Shown here: piece by piece, positions 47,419 through 60,143 of the stretch
Layout of the letters: every line of letters starts with the position of its first letter
Position numbering within the stretch: position 1 is the first letter of the stretch
Assembly (NCBI GenBank): GCA_037693485.1
Contig: CM075348.1
Span: 123,639,609 to 123,703,608, forward strand
DNA length: 64,000 bases
Direction of reading: 5' to 3'
Origin: Kitagawia praeruptora
Lineage: Eukaryota; Streptophyta; Magnoliopsida; Apiales; Apiaceae
The notes under the pieces: generated by a model
Databases searched by the model: none
Told to the model about the DNA's origin: nothing
The model's input: the letters and a program-made list of their open reading frames with translations, nothing else
Made by a program: the position numbers and the translations under genes

Positions 47419-49165
47419 TGATTAGAATTAGAATAAGTGACTAAAAATATTGATTAATTAGAAAAGGAAAGGGATTGATATTAGGTGTTTATTTCATTCT
47501 AAAAGTTAGAAGGATATTTATGTACTACTAGTAATATATTAACTCACACGGTTATCTTTACAATCACTCTATAAAAAAAACCCTAGAGCAAGGCTACGCA
47601 TGAGAAGTGAAGAAAACGGAGGAACAAGAAATAGGGGAGCCGTTAACTTGATTTGTTAATACAAGGTTCAGGCATTCAAGCATTCCATGATGAGGTAGAC
47701 CTTTACATGCATGTGATATAATTTGAATAATATAATTGATAGAATCTCAAGTCTCTTGTCTAATTATTTATTAATGGGTCAGTTGGTATATTCATCATAT
47801 TAGTTATTTGTGGTATACACTCACATAAGTCAGAAGCCACACACGTATAGCACATGACTACATGAATTCACATTATGCCTTTATATAATTAGTTTAACAA
47901 GAATGTACGTGTAAGTGTGTTATGCAGAAGATTCAAAAACAATGAATGAATTATTAAGTCGTGATTAATTATGTTAGTTTAGTATTAAAACTTGTAAACA
48001 CAGGAAACAATCGAGTTATAAGAAATTGATATAGAGAGTTGTAATGGTTAATTAACGTACATGATAACTATAATTAGTGTTGTAGAAAATTAGTGGTAAT
48101 GGATTTAATTATTAAATTATTAAAAAAAATGTATGTTAATAATAAATTATATTTTGTAATTAGATCGGGGGCAGAGAAATTAGCAGATCGTTTGTGAATT
48201 TCGTGAGTGTTTGAGTTCGTTATTTTTGAGGTACGGATTCTCTTCTATTTTATTCAGCGCTATTCTTAATTCTGAATTTTATATCTGATTCGTTTTACCC
48301 TCAAATCTGCTTACTCTATTTATATCTAATTTGACTGTTTTGACTCTGAAAAATATCTTAAAAGAAATCTGTTTCGAAAAATATTTGAATACCTGTTCTG
48401 TGATTTTAAAAAAAATCTGTATTGAAATATCTGTTCGGAAATGTTTAAAATATCTGTTTGGAAATATTTGAAATATCTGTTTTACGTGATTTAAAAGATT
48501 TTATGAAATATTTATTTTGAACCCTTAGTGATATAGGGTATACCGAGTTAACCAGCTGTAGGGGTACTACAGCCATGTCATTGCGGCACCAGTGACATGA
48601 CACTTCCGTGGCAGTGTGATTGGTCACGGCGTATCCTTCTGATAGCTCAGGTGGCGAGCTTTTGCGCATTTTGATATTTGTTTCAGGATACGTGGGTGCA
48701 CCCAGATTTGATTTGATTTGTGATTTGATTTGACGGTGACGTGTATATGCTGTACACGTTATCCGATTTGTTGCACGCATTAGGTACCCTATGATGTGTG
48801 TATTTGTTCTGTTCTGTTCTGATCTCGGTATGAAATATCCTAACCCCTTGTTGCTTCAGCCATGCTTATTTTGAAATAAATGTTTTATTATAAACTGTCA
48901 AATATAGATAACTATTTTTCTGTTTTATAAACTGTATTCCAAATCCGTACTGGGCGATTGGCTCATGCCGTATTTTTTTCCTGGCAGGTGCTTAGGGGGA
49001 TCCGGGATTGTGTAATGGAGAGCTACCCATATTTCATTGATTAGGATTTATGGACTTCCATCATTATTTACATTTATTCATTTATTTAGAGATTGTTTTA
49101 GTGCTCTGTTGCAGGTTATGGATTTTAAGTAATATCTCCTCCCATTTTAGAAAGGGGGTGTTACA
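47328..49165 (+). repeat. 5' LTR of element H
   Basis: TGTAATATACGTGATTTTAA...GTGTTACA, 1,838 bp. It contains an (ATA)n microsatellite at about 47346-47417, longer than in the 3' copy. The 111-codon minus-strand ORF at 48445-48780 is present in both LTRs but has no family features. Confidence 0.93.
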
Positions 49166-49169
49166 AAGA

Positions 49170-49181
49170 TGGTATCAGAGC
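49170..49181 (+). other. Primer-binding site of element H
   Basis: TGGTATCAGAGC, initiator tRNA-Met type, 4 bp from the LTR edge. Confidence 0.92.
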
Positions 49182-49632
49182 TTAGGTTCTTTCTTGTAGA
49201 AAACCTACTTAGGTTGACCTGTGAGTTTGGGTAGACGTTAGGATGGATATTCTATTTTAAATTCATATCTCGTTCTATCATTTCTTTGTCATCAATTCAG
49301 TACATTCAGTATCTATGAGTTTTGTCCTTGTTAGTGAGTCGTCTAACATCTTTAGAGATCCAAAAATGAATGTTACTATTTTTAAGTGTCAAAAGTATTA
49401 GATAATTGTAAAAGTATGTTGATTTTGAGAATAATGCATTTTTATTAATTGTTTAAATGTAGTTTGGTTGAGTATAATTTGTTTAAATACAACTGGCTTG
49501 TAGGGAAAACAAATGATCTTTGAAGACATAGACATATTAGAATATATTTAGATAAGAATTGTGTTAACTTTAAATTATACTCGAGGATAAGATGACATTA
49601 GTTAAATTGCAATTCTGTAAACCATTTGTAAG

Positions 49633-50019
49633 AGGGTGTTTGGCATTGCTTAAAATAAGTTACTTTTGACTTAATGGAGGTGTTTTTAACTTAAAGGAGA
49701 AAGTAAAGTTGTTTACTTTAAGTTGAATGAATGTGTTTGGGTAATTTTACTTAAATTTAAATGGGGATTTAATAATTTTGACTTAAAGTGATATTTGACT
49801 TAAAAAAATTTAAATTCATAATATTTAAACTTTACAAGAATTGTGAAAAAAAAAAAAAAAACTTAATAAGTCATAAGTCATAAGTCAAAAGTACCTAAAT
49901 GGAACTTTTGACTTTAAGCAGTTTTTTAACTTAAAGCCGGCTTGAAGCCACACTACACAAACATGCCAAAAATGACTTAAAGCCATTTTTAGCTTTAAGC
50001 CATGTTTCCCAAACAGGCT
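49633..50019. mobile_element. hAT-like MITE
   Basis: Imperfect terminal inverted repeats AGGGTGTTTGGC / AGCCTGTTTGGG and subterminal 'acttaaag/ctttaagt' repeats in both orientations. GTAAG flanks both ends (49628-49632 and 50020-50024), though hAT elements usually make 8 bp. 387 bp, no ORF. Confidence 0.65.
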
Positions 50020-50983
50020 GTAAGTCTGTGAGGTGTCGGTTGATTTTCATGTAGTTTGTTAGTGTATGTGATAATTAATATCTCTTGAGTACTACCTTTA
50101 TCTTCTTATTAATCTTTGTAAATAATTTTAAATTTTGAATAATATTTCTATTTGTTTTGTGCTTGTGAGTCATTCTTACATTTTGAATTATCGATATAAA
50201 GAGTTAAATTGTGCAATTTTGTTTGCTTATTCTAATTAATTAAATTTTCAATTTTCTAGATTACAAATCTTTGATATTTTTTTTATTTTATTTATCTAAT
50301 TGTAATATTTCCGGATTTGCTTATTTTTATTATTTTCTATACTCATATATGTTTTAGTAGTTAACTTGTAAGACTATAGTATGTTCACATTGTTTTGATA
50401 TTGGTAGCCTCCATTTCTTTTTACTAATAGAAATTTTTTTCTCAGTTTTATTCAATTATGCCTAAAACCCTCGTTTTATTTTTTTATTTAATTATTTTAT
50501 TTTGGGGACGCTCAAAATAAATAATTAAATGAAATGGTATTATTAATTTTAGGGACGCCTGGAATTAATAATTCAGTAAAGGAATGTAAGTGTTGTATTC
50601 TAAGAATTTTTTTTTAAAAAAAGTATCAAGATATTTGGAATTATCTGTATTGTATGTCATCTAGCGGACGTCAATTGGCATCTCAAATAGATTTTAAAAA
50701 CATATAAATATTTTTGAGTATTTTTTTTTCTTTTTTTATTCAAAGACCAATAACTTCTTACTATGAAATTATACAATGATTTTTTTAATGTTCAAATTGA
50801 ATGTATCTAATAAAATGTTGAAGTGTAATAATTTAACAAGTTCGGTAGGACTTGGATGAGATTAAGTTATTTATAATAATATATGTTGTAGGCAAGTTAT
50901 TTAGTACTCAGTGTTGTGCTTTAGAATATAATTATGTTTGGAATTACTAATTTTGTTTTTCCTGTATATTTGTTTCCTATTAG
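50020..50983. other. Element H interior, unassigned
   Basis: AT-rich with no ORF. Two similar short stretches 'gggacgc(t/c)..(a)ataataatt' near 50505 and 50552 may be a degenerate duplication. Confidence 0.45.
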
Positions 50984-51360
50984 CAGGGTTCTAAAAATCG
51001 CCGAGTCAGCCGAGTACTCATTCCGAGTACTCGTTTTTAACCCCTCGTCCGATCCGAGTTCCGAGTTTTAGAGTCAAATCGAATTACTTTTATTCGTATT
51101 TTTTAATGTTTATCTATTGGTTTTAATATTATTAAATAATTACTATTAGTATATATATAAAATATATATTGCCGTTAAATTCCAAATTTTAACACATGTA
51201 CATTAAAACATGAATGAATGGATTTAATATATGAGAAAAAAAATTAAAAAAATTCCAATTTTTTCTCCGAGTACTCATTCTGAGTACTCTCCGAGTTTCC
51301 GAGTACTCATTTTTCTGGAACAAAACCGAGCCGGACCGATTTCCGATTTTTACAACCTTG
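50984..51360. mobile_element. hAT MITE with perfect 8-bp target duplication
   Basis: Terminal inverted repeats CAGGGTTCTAAAAATCG and, inward from the right end, CAAGGTTGTAAAAATCGG. Target duplication CCTATTAG at 50976-50983 and 51361-51368 is exact. Repeated CCGAGTACTC motifs lie near both ends. 377 bp, non-coding. Confidence 0.93.
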
Positions 51361-51368
51361 CCTATTAG

Positions 51369-52794
51369 ATGCTTGTGCATATAATCCATATAGTTTACAA
51401 GTGTTGACTGTTTTAAAGTTGAGTTAAATATTATTTATATTTTATTTACAATACATGATAATTTAATTTATTTCAGCCTGGTTATATTTTATTATGTCCG
51501 GGTCTCATAATCTGGACACAAGGATAGTGAACATGTAGAGACATGTTGTTAATTTTGATAATTAAAATAAATTAATATCACTAGTGAGACTTAAATTAGG
51601 AGTTGTATTGTGTATTTATTCACACTAGCCACCTGGAGATGAGAAAAAAAATAGATATTCTATAATTTTTGTCAAGTACAAAAAAAAGTTACATATTTCG
51701 TAATTATGTGCTATGCTTAATTAACGCACTTAATTAATTATTTCTAGCCTATTCTCTTTTAGTGTTTATACATGCTTATTAAGTTGATGGCTCTGTGTTT
51801 TTAAATAAATCAAGTTATTTGATATTTCATAGAGTACAATAAGTACGTTTATATCATTGATTTGTGCAACCTGCCCTCGATTAATTGTTATTTATATTAT
51901 ATTTTAAATTAATTTATCAAATGGAAATTACTCTGGTATATGTATATGTGAAAAAATAGTATGTTACTTTGTAAACATACATTGGTTACATGTCATTGTA
52001 AGTTTGTTTAGTTTCATTTTTTGTTCTCTCTCGACTAGTTATGGAGTGGTTGTAATAATTAATAATTCTTTTAATTATTTACATTTGTTAACTGATAAAT
52101 GCTTGTTTGTATAATTATTTTATTTGTTTATAGTAATCAAAGTGATTTTTTTTTTGTTAACTATTTACTAGTTGAGTGTGCTTATCTAATAGGGTCTGGG
52201 CTACCTTGATTGTCCGAGCTACTTTGTTCATATTATTTAATTAATATTTTGTGGACATTAGATCATGTAACAATTATCATTGTTATACAATTACTATTAT
52301 ACTTTCCGCATTTTTTTTAGTCTATTAAATTTATTGTACTCTGGCTTGATATTTGATTTTTATTAAGATTATTATTAATATATAATTGTGTTTAATATTA
52401 ATATGAGATTATAAATATTCATTTTTAGATTTAGATAGGTACCGCTAGCGATACAACTGGCTTCGAATATTTTAAAATTAACTTAACAATTATATCAAGT
52501 ATGAATTCATTATTTTCGCCCTCTCTATTTAAATAATAAATATTCGTTTAAACTATTGTTGATATTTTAAAAAAAAATTGTAATCATTTTGTACTTTGTG
52601 TACATATCTGACCTATAATCTAGAGTTACCGGTAGTCCTTCTTGGTTTAAAATTTTTGAGGCATCATTTACAAGAAGAGACTTGTGATATTTAAAGTGAT
52701 CAAAAGAATTATGTGGATTAATTTAATCTTGATGGATTTGAATCTTATGAATTTTGATTATTGAAAATATCATTTATTTTTTTAGGATGTGATA
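51369..52794. other. Element H interior, unassigned
   Basis: Very AT-rich, no ORF or recognisable family motif on either strand. Confidence 0.5.
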
Positions 52795-53190
52795 TTTTGG
52801 GTGTAAAAAGGGACAACTTGGGTTACGATATGTTGGTCTTCTGAGGTTATGAGGTTACAAAGAGAGTTATGGAAGTTGTTTATATAGTAGCACTAGCAAC
52901 ACAGTTATCTCATATCCCTATTTTTCGTGAATGTCTTATAAGTTTCAAATTTTAGGGGTCACAAATACGGAAAATTTCACTTGGCTATGTATTTATTCCA
53001 CAAGATTATAGGGTATATTTATTGTGAAGGGAAAATAGAAATTATTTTAATTCGAGAGTAGCGAGTTTTGAAGTTAAAGTTTTGTGGAAAAATCATTTTG
53101 AAAGAGAGGCTAATTGGGAACTACAAGAATCTATTCATGATAGATATCCGCATTTGTTTGATTTACGTACGAGTTTTAGTTTCGTTTGAT
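52795..53190 (+). pseudogene. Remnant of chromovirus (Tekay-like) pol C-terminus in element H
   Basis: Frameshifted plus-strand pieces: KKGQLGLRYVG, then VVYIVALATQLSHI, then, after stops, VKVLWKNHFEREANWELQES followed by RYPHLF. These match the order of the integrase C-terminal part and final residues of Ty3 chromovirus polyproteins. The remnant lies directly upstream of the PPT and 3' LTR, where it belongs. Confidence 0.82.
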
Positions 53191-53224
53191 TCCGGGGACG
53201 GAATCCTTTTTAAGGGGGTATATA

Positions 53225-53240
53225 TGTAATATACGTGATT

Positions 53241-53300
<60 letters not shown>

Positions 53301-55058
53301 TGATTAGAATTAGAATAAGTGGCTAAAAATACTGATTAATTAGAAAAGGAAAGGGATTGATATTAGGTGTTTATTTCATTCTAAAAGTTAAAAGGATATT
53401 TATGTACTACTAGTAATATATTAACTCACACGGTTATCTTTACAATCACTCGATAAAAAAAAAAGAAAGAAAACCCTAGAGCAAGGCTGCGCATGAGAAG
53501 TGAAGAAAACGAAGGAACAAGAAACAGGGGAGCCGTTAACTTGATTTGTTAATACAAGATTCAGGCATTCAAGCATTCCATGATGAGGTAGACCTTTACA
53601 TGTATGTGATATAAGTTGAATAATATAATTGATAGAATCTCAAGTCTCTTGTCTAATTATTTATTAATGGGTCAGTTGGTATATTCATCATATTAGTTAT
53701 TTGTGGTATACACTCACATAAGTCAGAAGCCACACACGTATAGCACATGACTACATGAATTCACGTTATGCTTTTATATAATTAGTTTAACAAGAATATA
53801 CGTGTAAGTGTGTTATGCAGAAGATTCAAAAACAATGAATAAATTATTAAGTCATGATTAATTATGTTAGTTTAGTATTAAAACTTGTAAACACAGGAAA
53901 CAATCGAGTTATAAGAAATTGATATAGAGAGTTGTAATGGTTAATTAACGTACATGATAACTATCATTAGTGTTGTAGAAAATTAGTGGTAATGGATTTA
54001 ATTATTAAATTATTAAAAAAAATGTATGTTAATAATAAATTATATTTTGTAATTAGATCGGGGGCAGAGAAATTAGCAGATCGTTTGTGAATTTCGTCAG
54101 TGTTTGAGTTCGTTATTTTTGAGGTACGGATTTTCTTCTATTTTATTCAGCGCTATTCTTAATTCTGAATTTTATATCTGATTCGTTTTACCCTCAAATC
54201 TGTTTACTCTATTTATATCTAATTTGACTGTTTTGACTCTGAAAAATATCTTAAAAGAAATCTGTTTTGAAAAATATTTGAATACCTGTTCTTTGATTTT
54301 AAAAAAAATCTGTATTGAAATATCTGTTCGGAAATGTTTAAAATATCTGTTTGGAAATATTTGAAATATCTGTTTTACGTGATTTAAAAGATTTTATGAA
54401 ATATTTATTTTGAACCCTTAGTGATATAGGGTATACCGAGTTAACCAGCTGTAGGGGTACTACAACCATGTCATTGCGGCACCAGTGACATGACACTTCC
54501 GTGGCAGTGTGATTGGTCACGGCGTATCCTTCTGATAGCTCAGGTGGCGAGCTTTTGCGCATTTTGATATTTGTTTCAGGATACGTGGGTGCACCCAGAT
54601 TTGATTTGATTTGTGATTTGATTTGACGGTGACGTGTATATGCCGTACACGCTATCCGATTTGTTGCATGCATTAGGTACCCTATGATGTGTGTATTTGT
54701 TCTGTTCTGTTCTGATCTCGGTATGAAATATCCTAACCCCTCGTTGCTTCAGCCATGCTTATTTTGAAATAAATGTTTTATTATAAACTGTCAAATATAG
54801 ATAACTGTTTTTCTGTTTTATAAACTGTATTCCAAATCCGTACTGGGCGATTGGCTCATGCCGTATTCTTTTCCTGGCAGGTGCTTAGGGGGATCCGGGA
54901 TTGTGTAATGGAGAGCTACCCATATTTCATTGATTAGGATTTATGGACTTCCATCATTATTTAGAATTATTCATTTATTTAGAGATTGTTTTAGTGCTCT
55001 GTTGCAGGTTATGGATTTTAAGTAATATCTCCTCCCATTTTAGGAAGGGGGTGGTACA
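53225..55058 (+). repeat. 3' LTR of element H
   Basis: 1,834 bp, TGTAATATACG...GTGGTACA, preceded by the PPT TTTTTAAGGGGG (53207-53218). The (AAT)n tract at about 53243-53299 is shorter than in the 5' LTR, and an added A/G-rich stretch occurs near 53453. Confidence 0.93.
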
Positions 55059-55063
55059 ATGCT

Positions 55064-57990
55064 GCTTCTTGCTAAACCATGACACTAATCTTCCACCAAG
55101 AAATTGACAGCTTCCTATTGTACTTTTCCTGTCAATCTTGCATCCAGCATAGTCTGAATCCGAATAACCAATCAAGTCAAATCCAGTATTTTTAGGATAC
55201 CAAAGGCCTTGGTTTGGAGTGCCTTTGAGATATCTAAAGATCCTCTTGATTGCTACTAAGTGTGATTCCTTTGGATGAGCTTGAAACCTTGCACAGAGAC
55301 ATGTAGCAAACATAATGTCTGGTCTGCTAGCAGTTAGGTATAGCAACGATCCCACCATGCCTCTGTAGGTACTAGAATCCACTTTCTTTCCTTTAGGATC
55401 CAAATCCAGTTTGGTTGCAGTAGAGATAGGTGTCTTGGCAGGTGATGCATCTTCCATGTTGAACTTTTTGAGAAGTTCTTTGACATATTTCAATTGGCTT
55501 ATGAAGATGCCATCATCCTTTTGATGAATTTGTAGACCTAGGAAAAATGAAAGTTCTCCCATCATGCTCATCTCATATTTGCTCTTCATAAGAGATGAAA
55601 ATTTTTCACACAGCTTCTCATTTGTAGAACCAAAGATTATGTCATCAACATAAATCTGAACCAGAATGATGTCCTTGCCATGGTACTTGCAGAACAGTGT
55701 CTTATCCACTACACCTCTTGTAAATTGATTCTCAATGAGAAAAGTAGAGAGAGTTTAATACCAAGCTCTGGGGGCTTGCTTCAATCCATAGAGTGCTTTG
55801 AACAGCTTGTAGACAAAGTCATATAACTCAGCATCCTCAAATCCAGGTGGTTGTTCAACATACACTTCCTCTTCTAATTCTCCATTAAGAAAGTCACTTT
55901 TGACATCCATTTGGAACACCTTGAAGTTACAGTGTGCAGCATAGGCTAAGAATATCCGAATAGCTTCAAGTCTGGCAACAGGTGCAAATGTTTCATCATA
56001 ATCGATCTCGATCCCTTCCTATTGATAGTAACATTTAGCTACTAGCCTTGCCTTGTTTCTTGTCACATTTCCACTTTCATCCAACTTGTTTCTGAAAACC
56101 CACTTTGTGTCAACTACTGACTTCCCTTTAGGTCTAGGGACCAGCTTCCATACATTGTTTCTCTCAAATTGGTTAAGCTCTTCTTGTATGGCTATCACCC
56201 AATCTGAATCCAACAATGCTTCATCAATTGACTTTGGCTCAGTTTGAGATAGAAAACATGAAAACATGATGTCAGCAGAAACATTTCTCCTCGTCCTTAT
56301 ACTAGTAGTTGGATCACCAATGTTTAGATTGCTAGTGTGATCTCTGTTCCACTTAGTGGTTCTGGGCAAGCTTCTTTCTTGATCTGCTTGGTCATTTCCT
56401 CTTTGAGGGGTTGACTCTCCACCATTGATGTTTTCTCCTTCATGTTCTTCAACAACTCCAGAATCATTCTCATTCTGATGATTAGCTGATATAGTTTGAG
56501 ATTGAGCTGGAGTTTGAGTAGCATCATTGGTGTTGACAATAATTCTTTCAACCTCAATATCCTGAGTACAAGTAGGTTCATCGGCAACAATTTCTTCTTC
56601 TTCCAAATACCCTTGATTTTCAAATCTAAGAGGCTCCATTTGACCATCCTCTTGTAGTCCTGGGAATTTGGTTTCATCAAATGTGACATTCACACTTTCT
56701 TCAATGACTTTGTGATCAATGACATAGACTCTGTAGGCAGTCCTTTCCAATCCATATCCCATGAAAATTCCTTCATAGGCTTTAGCATCGAACTTTCCTT
56801 TCCTTTCATGGTTATTAATCATCATGAAACACTTACTTCCAAATACATGAAAATATTTGACAGTAGGTTTCTTTCCTGTTAACAGATAGTAAGGAGTGTT
56901 TCCATGAGTCTTGTTGATCAAGGTTTTGTTCTGTGTGTAGCAAGGTGTGTTAATAGCTTCTACCCAGAAGTAAGTTGGTAATTTAGAATCATTCAACATA
57001 GTTCTCGCAGCTTCAATGAGAGTTCTGTTCTTTCTACAACTCCACTTTGTTGTGGTGTCCTGGCAGTGGAGAATTGTTGGACAATGCCTTCTTCCTTGCA
57101 GAAGTTTCCTAAAGTGGCATTTCTGAACTCAGTACCATTGTCACTTCTCAGATATTGAACTTGAGCATTGGGGGTTCTTTCAAGAACTCTTATGTGATCA
57201 ATGATTTCTTGAGCAGCTTCATCCTTTATCTCTAAAAACTTCACCCAAGTGTACCTTGAGTAGTCATCCACCATTACCAGGGCATATCTCTTTCTTGCAA
57301 GAGATTGAACATTTACTGGACCAAACAAATCCATATGAATTAATTTGAATGGCTCAGTGTTGGTATTCACTTGCTTTGACTTGTGCACAGATCTTTTCAA
57401 TTTACCCATTTGGTAGTCCTCATATAGTCCTTCTTGACAGAATTCCTGTTGAGGTAGTCCTCTCACCAAATCCTTTTTCATCAGAATGTTCATATTCTTG
57501 AAATTTAGATGTGAGAGCTTCTTGTGCCAAAGCATGCTTTCACCAACTGATGCTTTATTGTAAAAATAGTAAGCCTTGTCTTTATTGATAGAATTTAAGT
57601 CTGCAACAAACAAGCTTCCTTTCCCGACTCCTTTCAAAGAGAGGCTTCCATCTTTCTTGTGATAGATATTACAAACCATCATATCAAAATCAACCTTAAA
57701 TCCCATGTCACTAACTTGCTGACACCGAGTAGGTTGTGCTTCAATCCATCAACAAGAGCAATATCTTCAATGACAACATTTCCAATTTCCAAACAGCCAT
57801 ATCCCACAGTGTAACCTTTGTTGTTGTCTCCAAAAGTTATGATTGGGCCGGCTTTCTCCACAAAATGTGATAGTAGGGCTATATCACCAGTCATGTGCCT
57901 GGAACATCCACTGTCGATGATCCACATGACCTGCTTCTGCTTCTTGCCCTGCAAAATAGATGATTTTAATTTGCATCTGGTACCCAAACT
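55064..57990 (-). pseudogene. Copia element F pol (protease-integrase-RT), broken
   Basis: Minus strand: protease MWIIDSGCSRHMTGD; integrase with LSHLNFKNMNILMKKDLVRG, core D in MDLFGPV, D in SDNGTEF and E in [17 protein letters not shown] to [12 protein letters not shown]; RNase [16 protein letters not shown] to WFSKKQ, where element H interrupts. Frameshifts occur near 57700 and 57035, TAG at 56019 and TAA near 55757. More decayed than B. It aligns with B throughout, so F is a SIRE/Maximus-like relative. Confidence 0.9.
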
Positions 57991-59893
57991 CTGTTGGGTC
58001 CTGCAGTTACAGCATCATTGTTCATATAATTCTGCTTCACATTTAAATCAACACTAGAATCCTCCTGTTTGACTTCTTTTGCTGTCCACTTAGTTCTAGA
58101 GTTAGAATTGGTCTTTCTCTTAGTGGAAGCTGCCTTTTTACCAACATAGGCAGGCATAGAAGTCTCAGCAGTTTCTAAATAGGAACATCTTTCAGTAGAC
58201 AGAATATGCAGATTGAAACAAGTACTCATAACAACAATTTTGCATGGCATACAGTCAATGTTATTACAGACATCCATATCTCTTTGCATAATGGGGGTTC
58301 TATGTAAGTTACCACTAATATTGGACGCATTTACCTTATCCTGTTTGGGTTTCTTACAAACAAATTTTAAATGATGAGATGATCCACAATTATTGCAAAG
58401 CTTCCTAGGAGCATCCTTAACATAACTATATCCATTCTTCTTGTCAATCCCTAACTTGTCATTCCTATTCTTAGGCTTGTAGACATTTGCCTTGACAGTA
58501 TGTTCTAAAGTTGCTGTCGAGCCACCCTTGACAGTACCTTTCTTTGCCTCTGTCTTGACAGCAGGTTTGAAAGTTATTGTCTTGGGTTCTCTCTTGACAG
58601 TATCTTTTGAAGTTTCTGTCTCATTCTTGTTGTCATCTACTTTAGAACATTTTGTCTGATTGCTTGGTAGAGTTTCTGTCACGGGAGACATGATAGTATC
58701 TTTTCCTTTGCTCAGTGTGTTGTCAATGCACTCATCTTCATCAAGTAGCTCTTGTTTGATGAACAATGAGGTTTCATCAAAATAAGCTTGAAGATTTTTG
58801 AAAATCGGTTTATAAACTCCTTTGAGAATATGAGGTTTGACAGCATTACTATTATCAAGAGCAATTGCCTTTCCATGCCTTATACCATACTCGAAACCTA
58901 TTCCTACTTTCTGATTCTCAGTGTGATTATCATGATATTCCTGGACTAACTTAGAAGAGTTTCTAAAAGCTTTGAGTTTAAACTCATTTTCTTCAATTTG
59001 ACTCCTGAGAAATTCTTCTATTTCCTTAGCACAGACAATATTGTTTTTCAACCTAGCATTCTCTTGAGCTAATGAATCTAGGGGACTGGTTCTTAGCAAC
59101 AGCATTTCATTTTCAGATTTGAGAGTTTCATTCTGTTTAGTTAACTTAGCAATTTCTTTGTGAGCAGCAGATAAACTAACATGAATGTTAAACATCTCAG
59201 CACTTAAATCTTCAATGGTATGCTTGTACTCAGTTTTAGACATATCAAGTAAGACTAGAGATGGTACCTGATTTGATGAACTTGAAGCTTCTTCATCAGA
59301 TTTAGCCACGAGGGCTAAGTTCACAAACTCCTCTTCTTCTTCATCTTCAAAATCATCCCAGCAATTTCCTTCAGCCACATAGGCTTTCCCTTGATTCCTC
59401 TTAAACTGATTTACAGATCCTTTTCCTTGATTCTGTCTTTGTCTTCTGCACTCAATAGCAAAATGACCTAGCTCATTGCAGTTGTAACATCTGAACTTCG
59501 ACCTATCCACCAACCCAGTCTTGTATCCTCCTCTTGTAGCTCCACCAGTAGCCTTGGAAAAACTTCCCTTGTTGAACTTAGATGATTGACCCTGTGGCTT
59601 GTATGACTTGTCCCTTCTGAACTTGATATTCTTGAATCTCTTAGCCATATAAGCCATGGTTGGATTATCCATGCTTTCAATCTCTTCTACTGTGTAGAAG
59701 TCTTCATCTTCAACATCTTTCAACTGCAGAACCACCTTCTCCTCGTCATCCAACACCTCCTCAATCTTCAAAGATGGCATCTGTGTTGGTTGTGAACTTT
59801 GTGATGGTTCACTTGGACAAGCTACTTGTGGTTCATGAGCTACAAGGGCTCCTGACATGTTTGCTAACTTTCCTTCGGTTCTATTGAGCATTG
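57966..59893 (-). pseudogene. Copia element F gag, N-terminus deleted
   Basis: The frame is open to 57966. It holds an acidic region, MAYMAKRFKNIKFRRDKSY, zinc knuckle CYNCNELGHFAIEC, a long coiled coil (SAAHKEIAKLTKQNETLKSE), Lys/Thr-rich repeats, and a second knuckle-like CNNCGSSHHLKFVC. The UBN2/N-terminal ~300 residues seen in A and B are absent. LTR-like sequence follows almost at once upstream and no PBS is found, so a deletion joined mid-gag to the LTR. Confidence 0.85.
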
Positions 59894-60143
59894 AATACAA
59901 TAAAAGAACACAGAGGGGGGGTGAATGGATTCTTGAACTTTTTCTCGTTCTTGAATCTGTGTAGCAAGATATGTGTTTGTGTGTGCAAATATGTAGGTGC
60001 GAATAAAGAACAACACAAGACACAATATCACTTTAATCTAATATTTTATTAGATAAAGATTTGCTACAATCTGTGAATACAAATGGTAGTATTCTAAGTT
60101 TCGTTTTTCTCAGAGAGATAAATCTTACAATGTGTATGAAAAA
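59894..60143 (-). mobile_element. Remnant of the copia F 5' LTR
   Basis: LTR-like sequence with 'cagagggggggtgaatgg', comparable to 'gaaggggggttgaataca' in the B LTR. It is cut on the left by the gag deletion and on the right by the element starting at 60144. Confidence 0.5.

Larger units (their letters stand above)
47328..55058 (+). mobile_element. Element H: Tekay-derived non-autonomous LTR retrotransposon
   Basis: Two ~1.8-kb LTRs, a tRNA-Met-type PBS, a PPT and a 5-bp target duplication ATGCT (47323-47327 and 55059-55063), inserted in the RNase H of copia F. The 4-kb interior has no intact ORF. A decayed piece of chromovirus pol C-terminus just before the 3' LTR shows descent from a Tekay/Del-like element. 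Two MITEs inserted later. LTR differences by eye are about 30 substitutions plus microsatellite length changes, so it looks somewhat older than the Athila copy. Confidence 0.93.

Noticed and set aside
49165..49185. tRNA gene at the TGGTATCAGAGC sites
   Set aside because: Only the 11-12-nt primer-binding complement is present next to LTR ends; no tRNA cloverleaf.
48445..54673. Identical ~111-codon minus-strand ORFs in both LTRs of element H
   Set aside because: They exist only because the LTRs are duplicates; no domain, no start context, no independent conservation.
57961..57995. Splice acceptor-like TTGCAG|GG just before the protease in copia F and B, suggesting gag-pol splicing
   Set aside because: The implied introns would be only about 35-50 nt, too short for plant introns.
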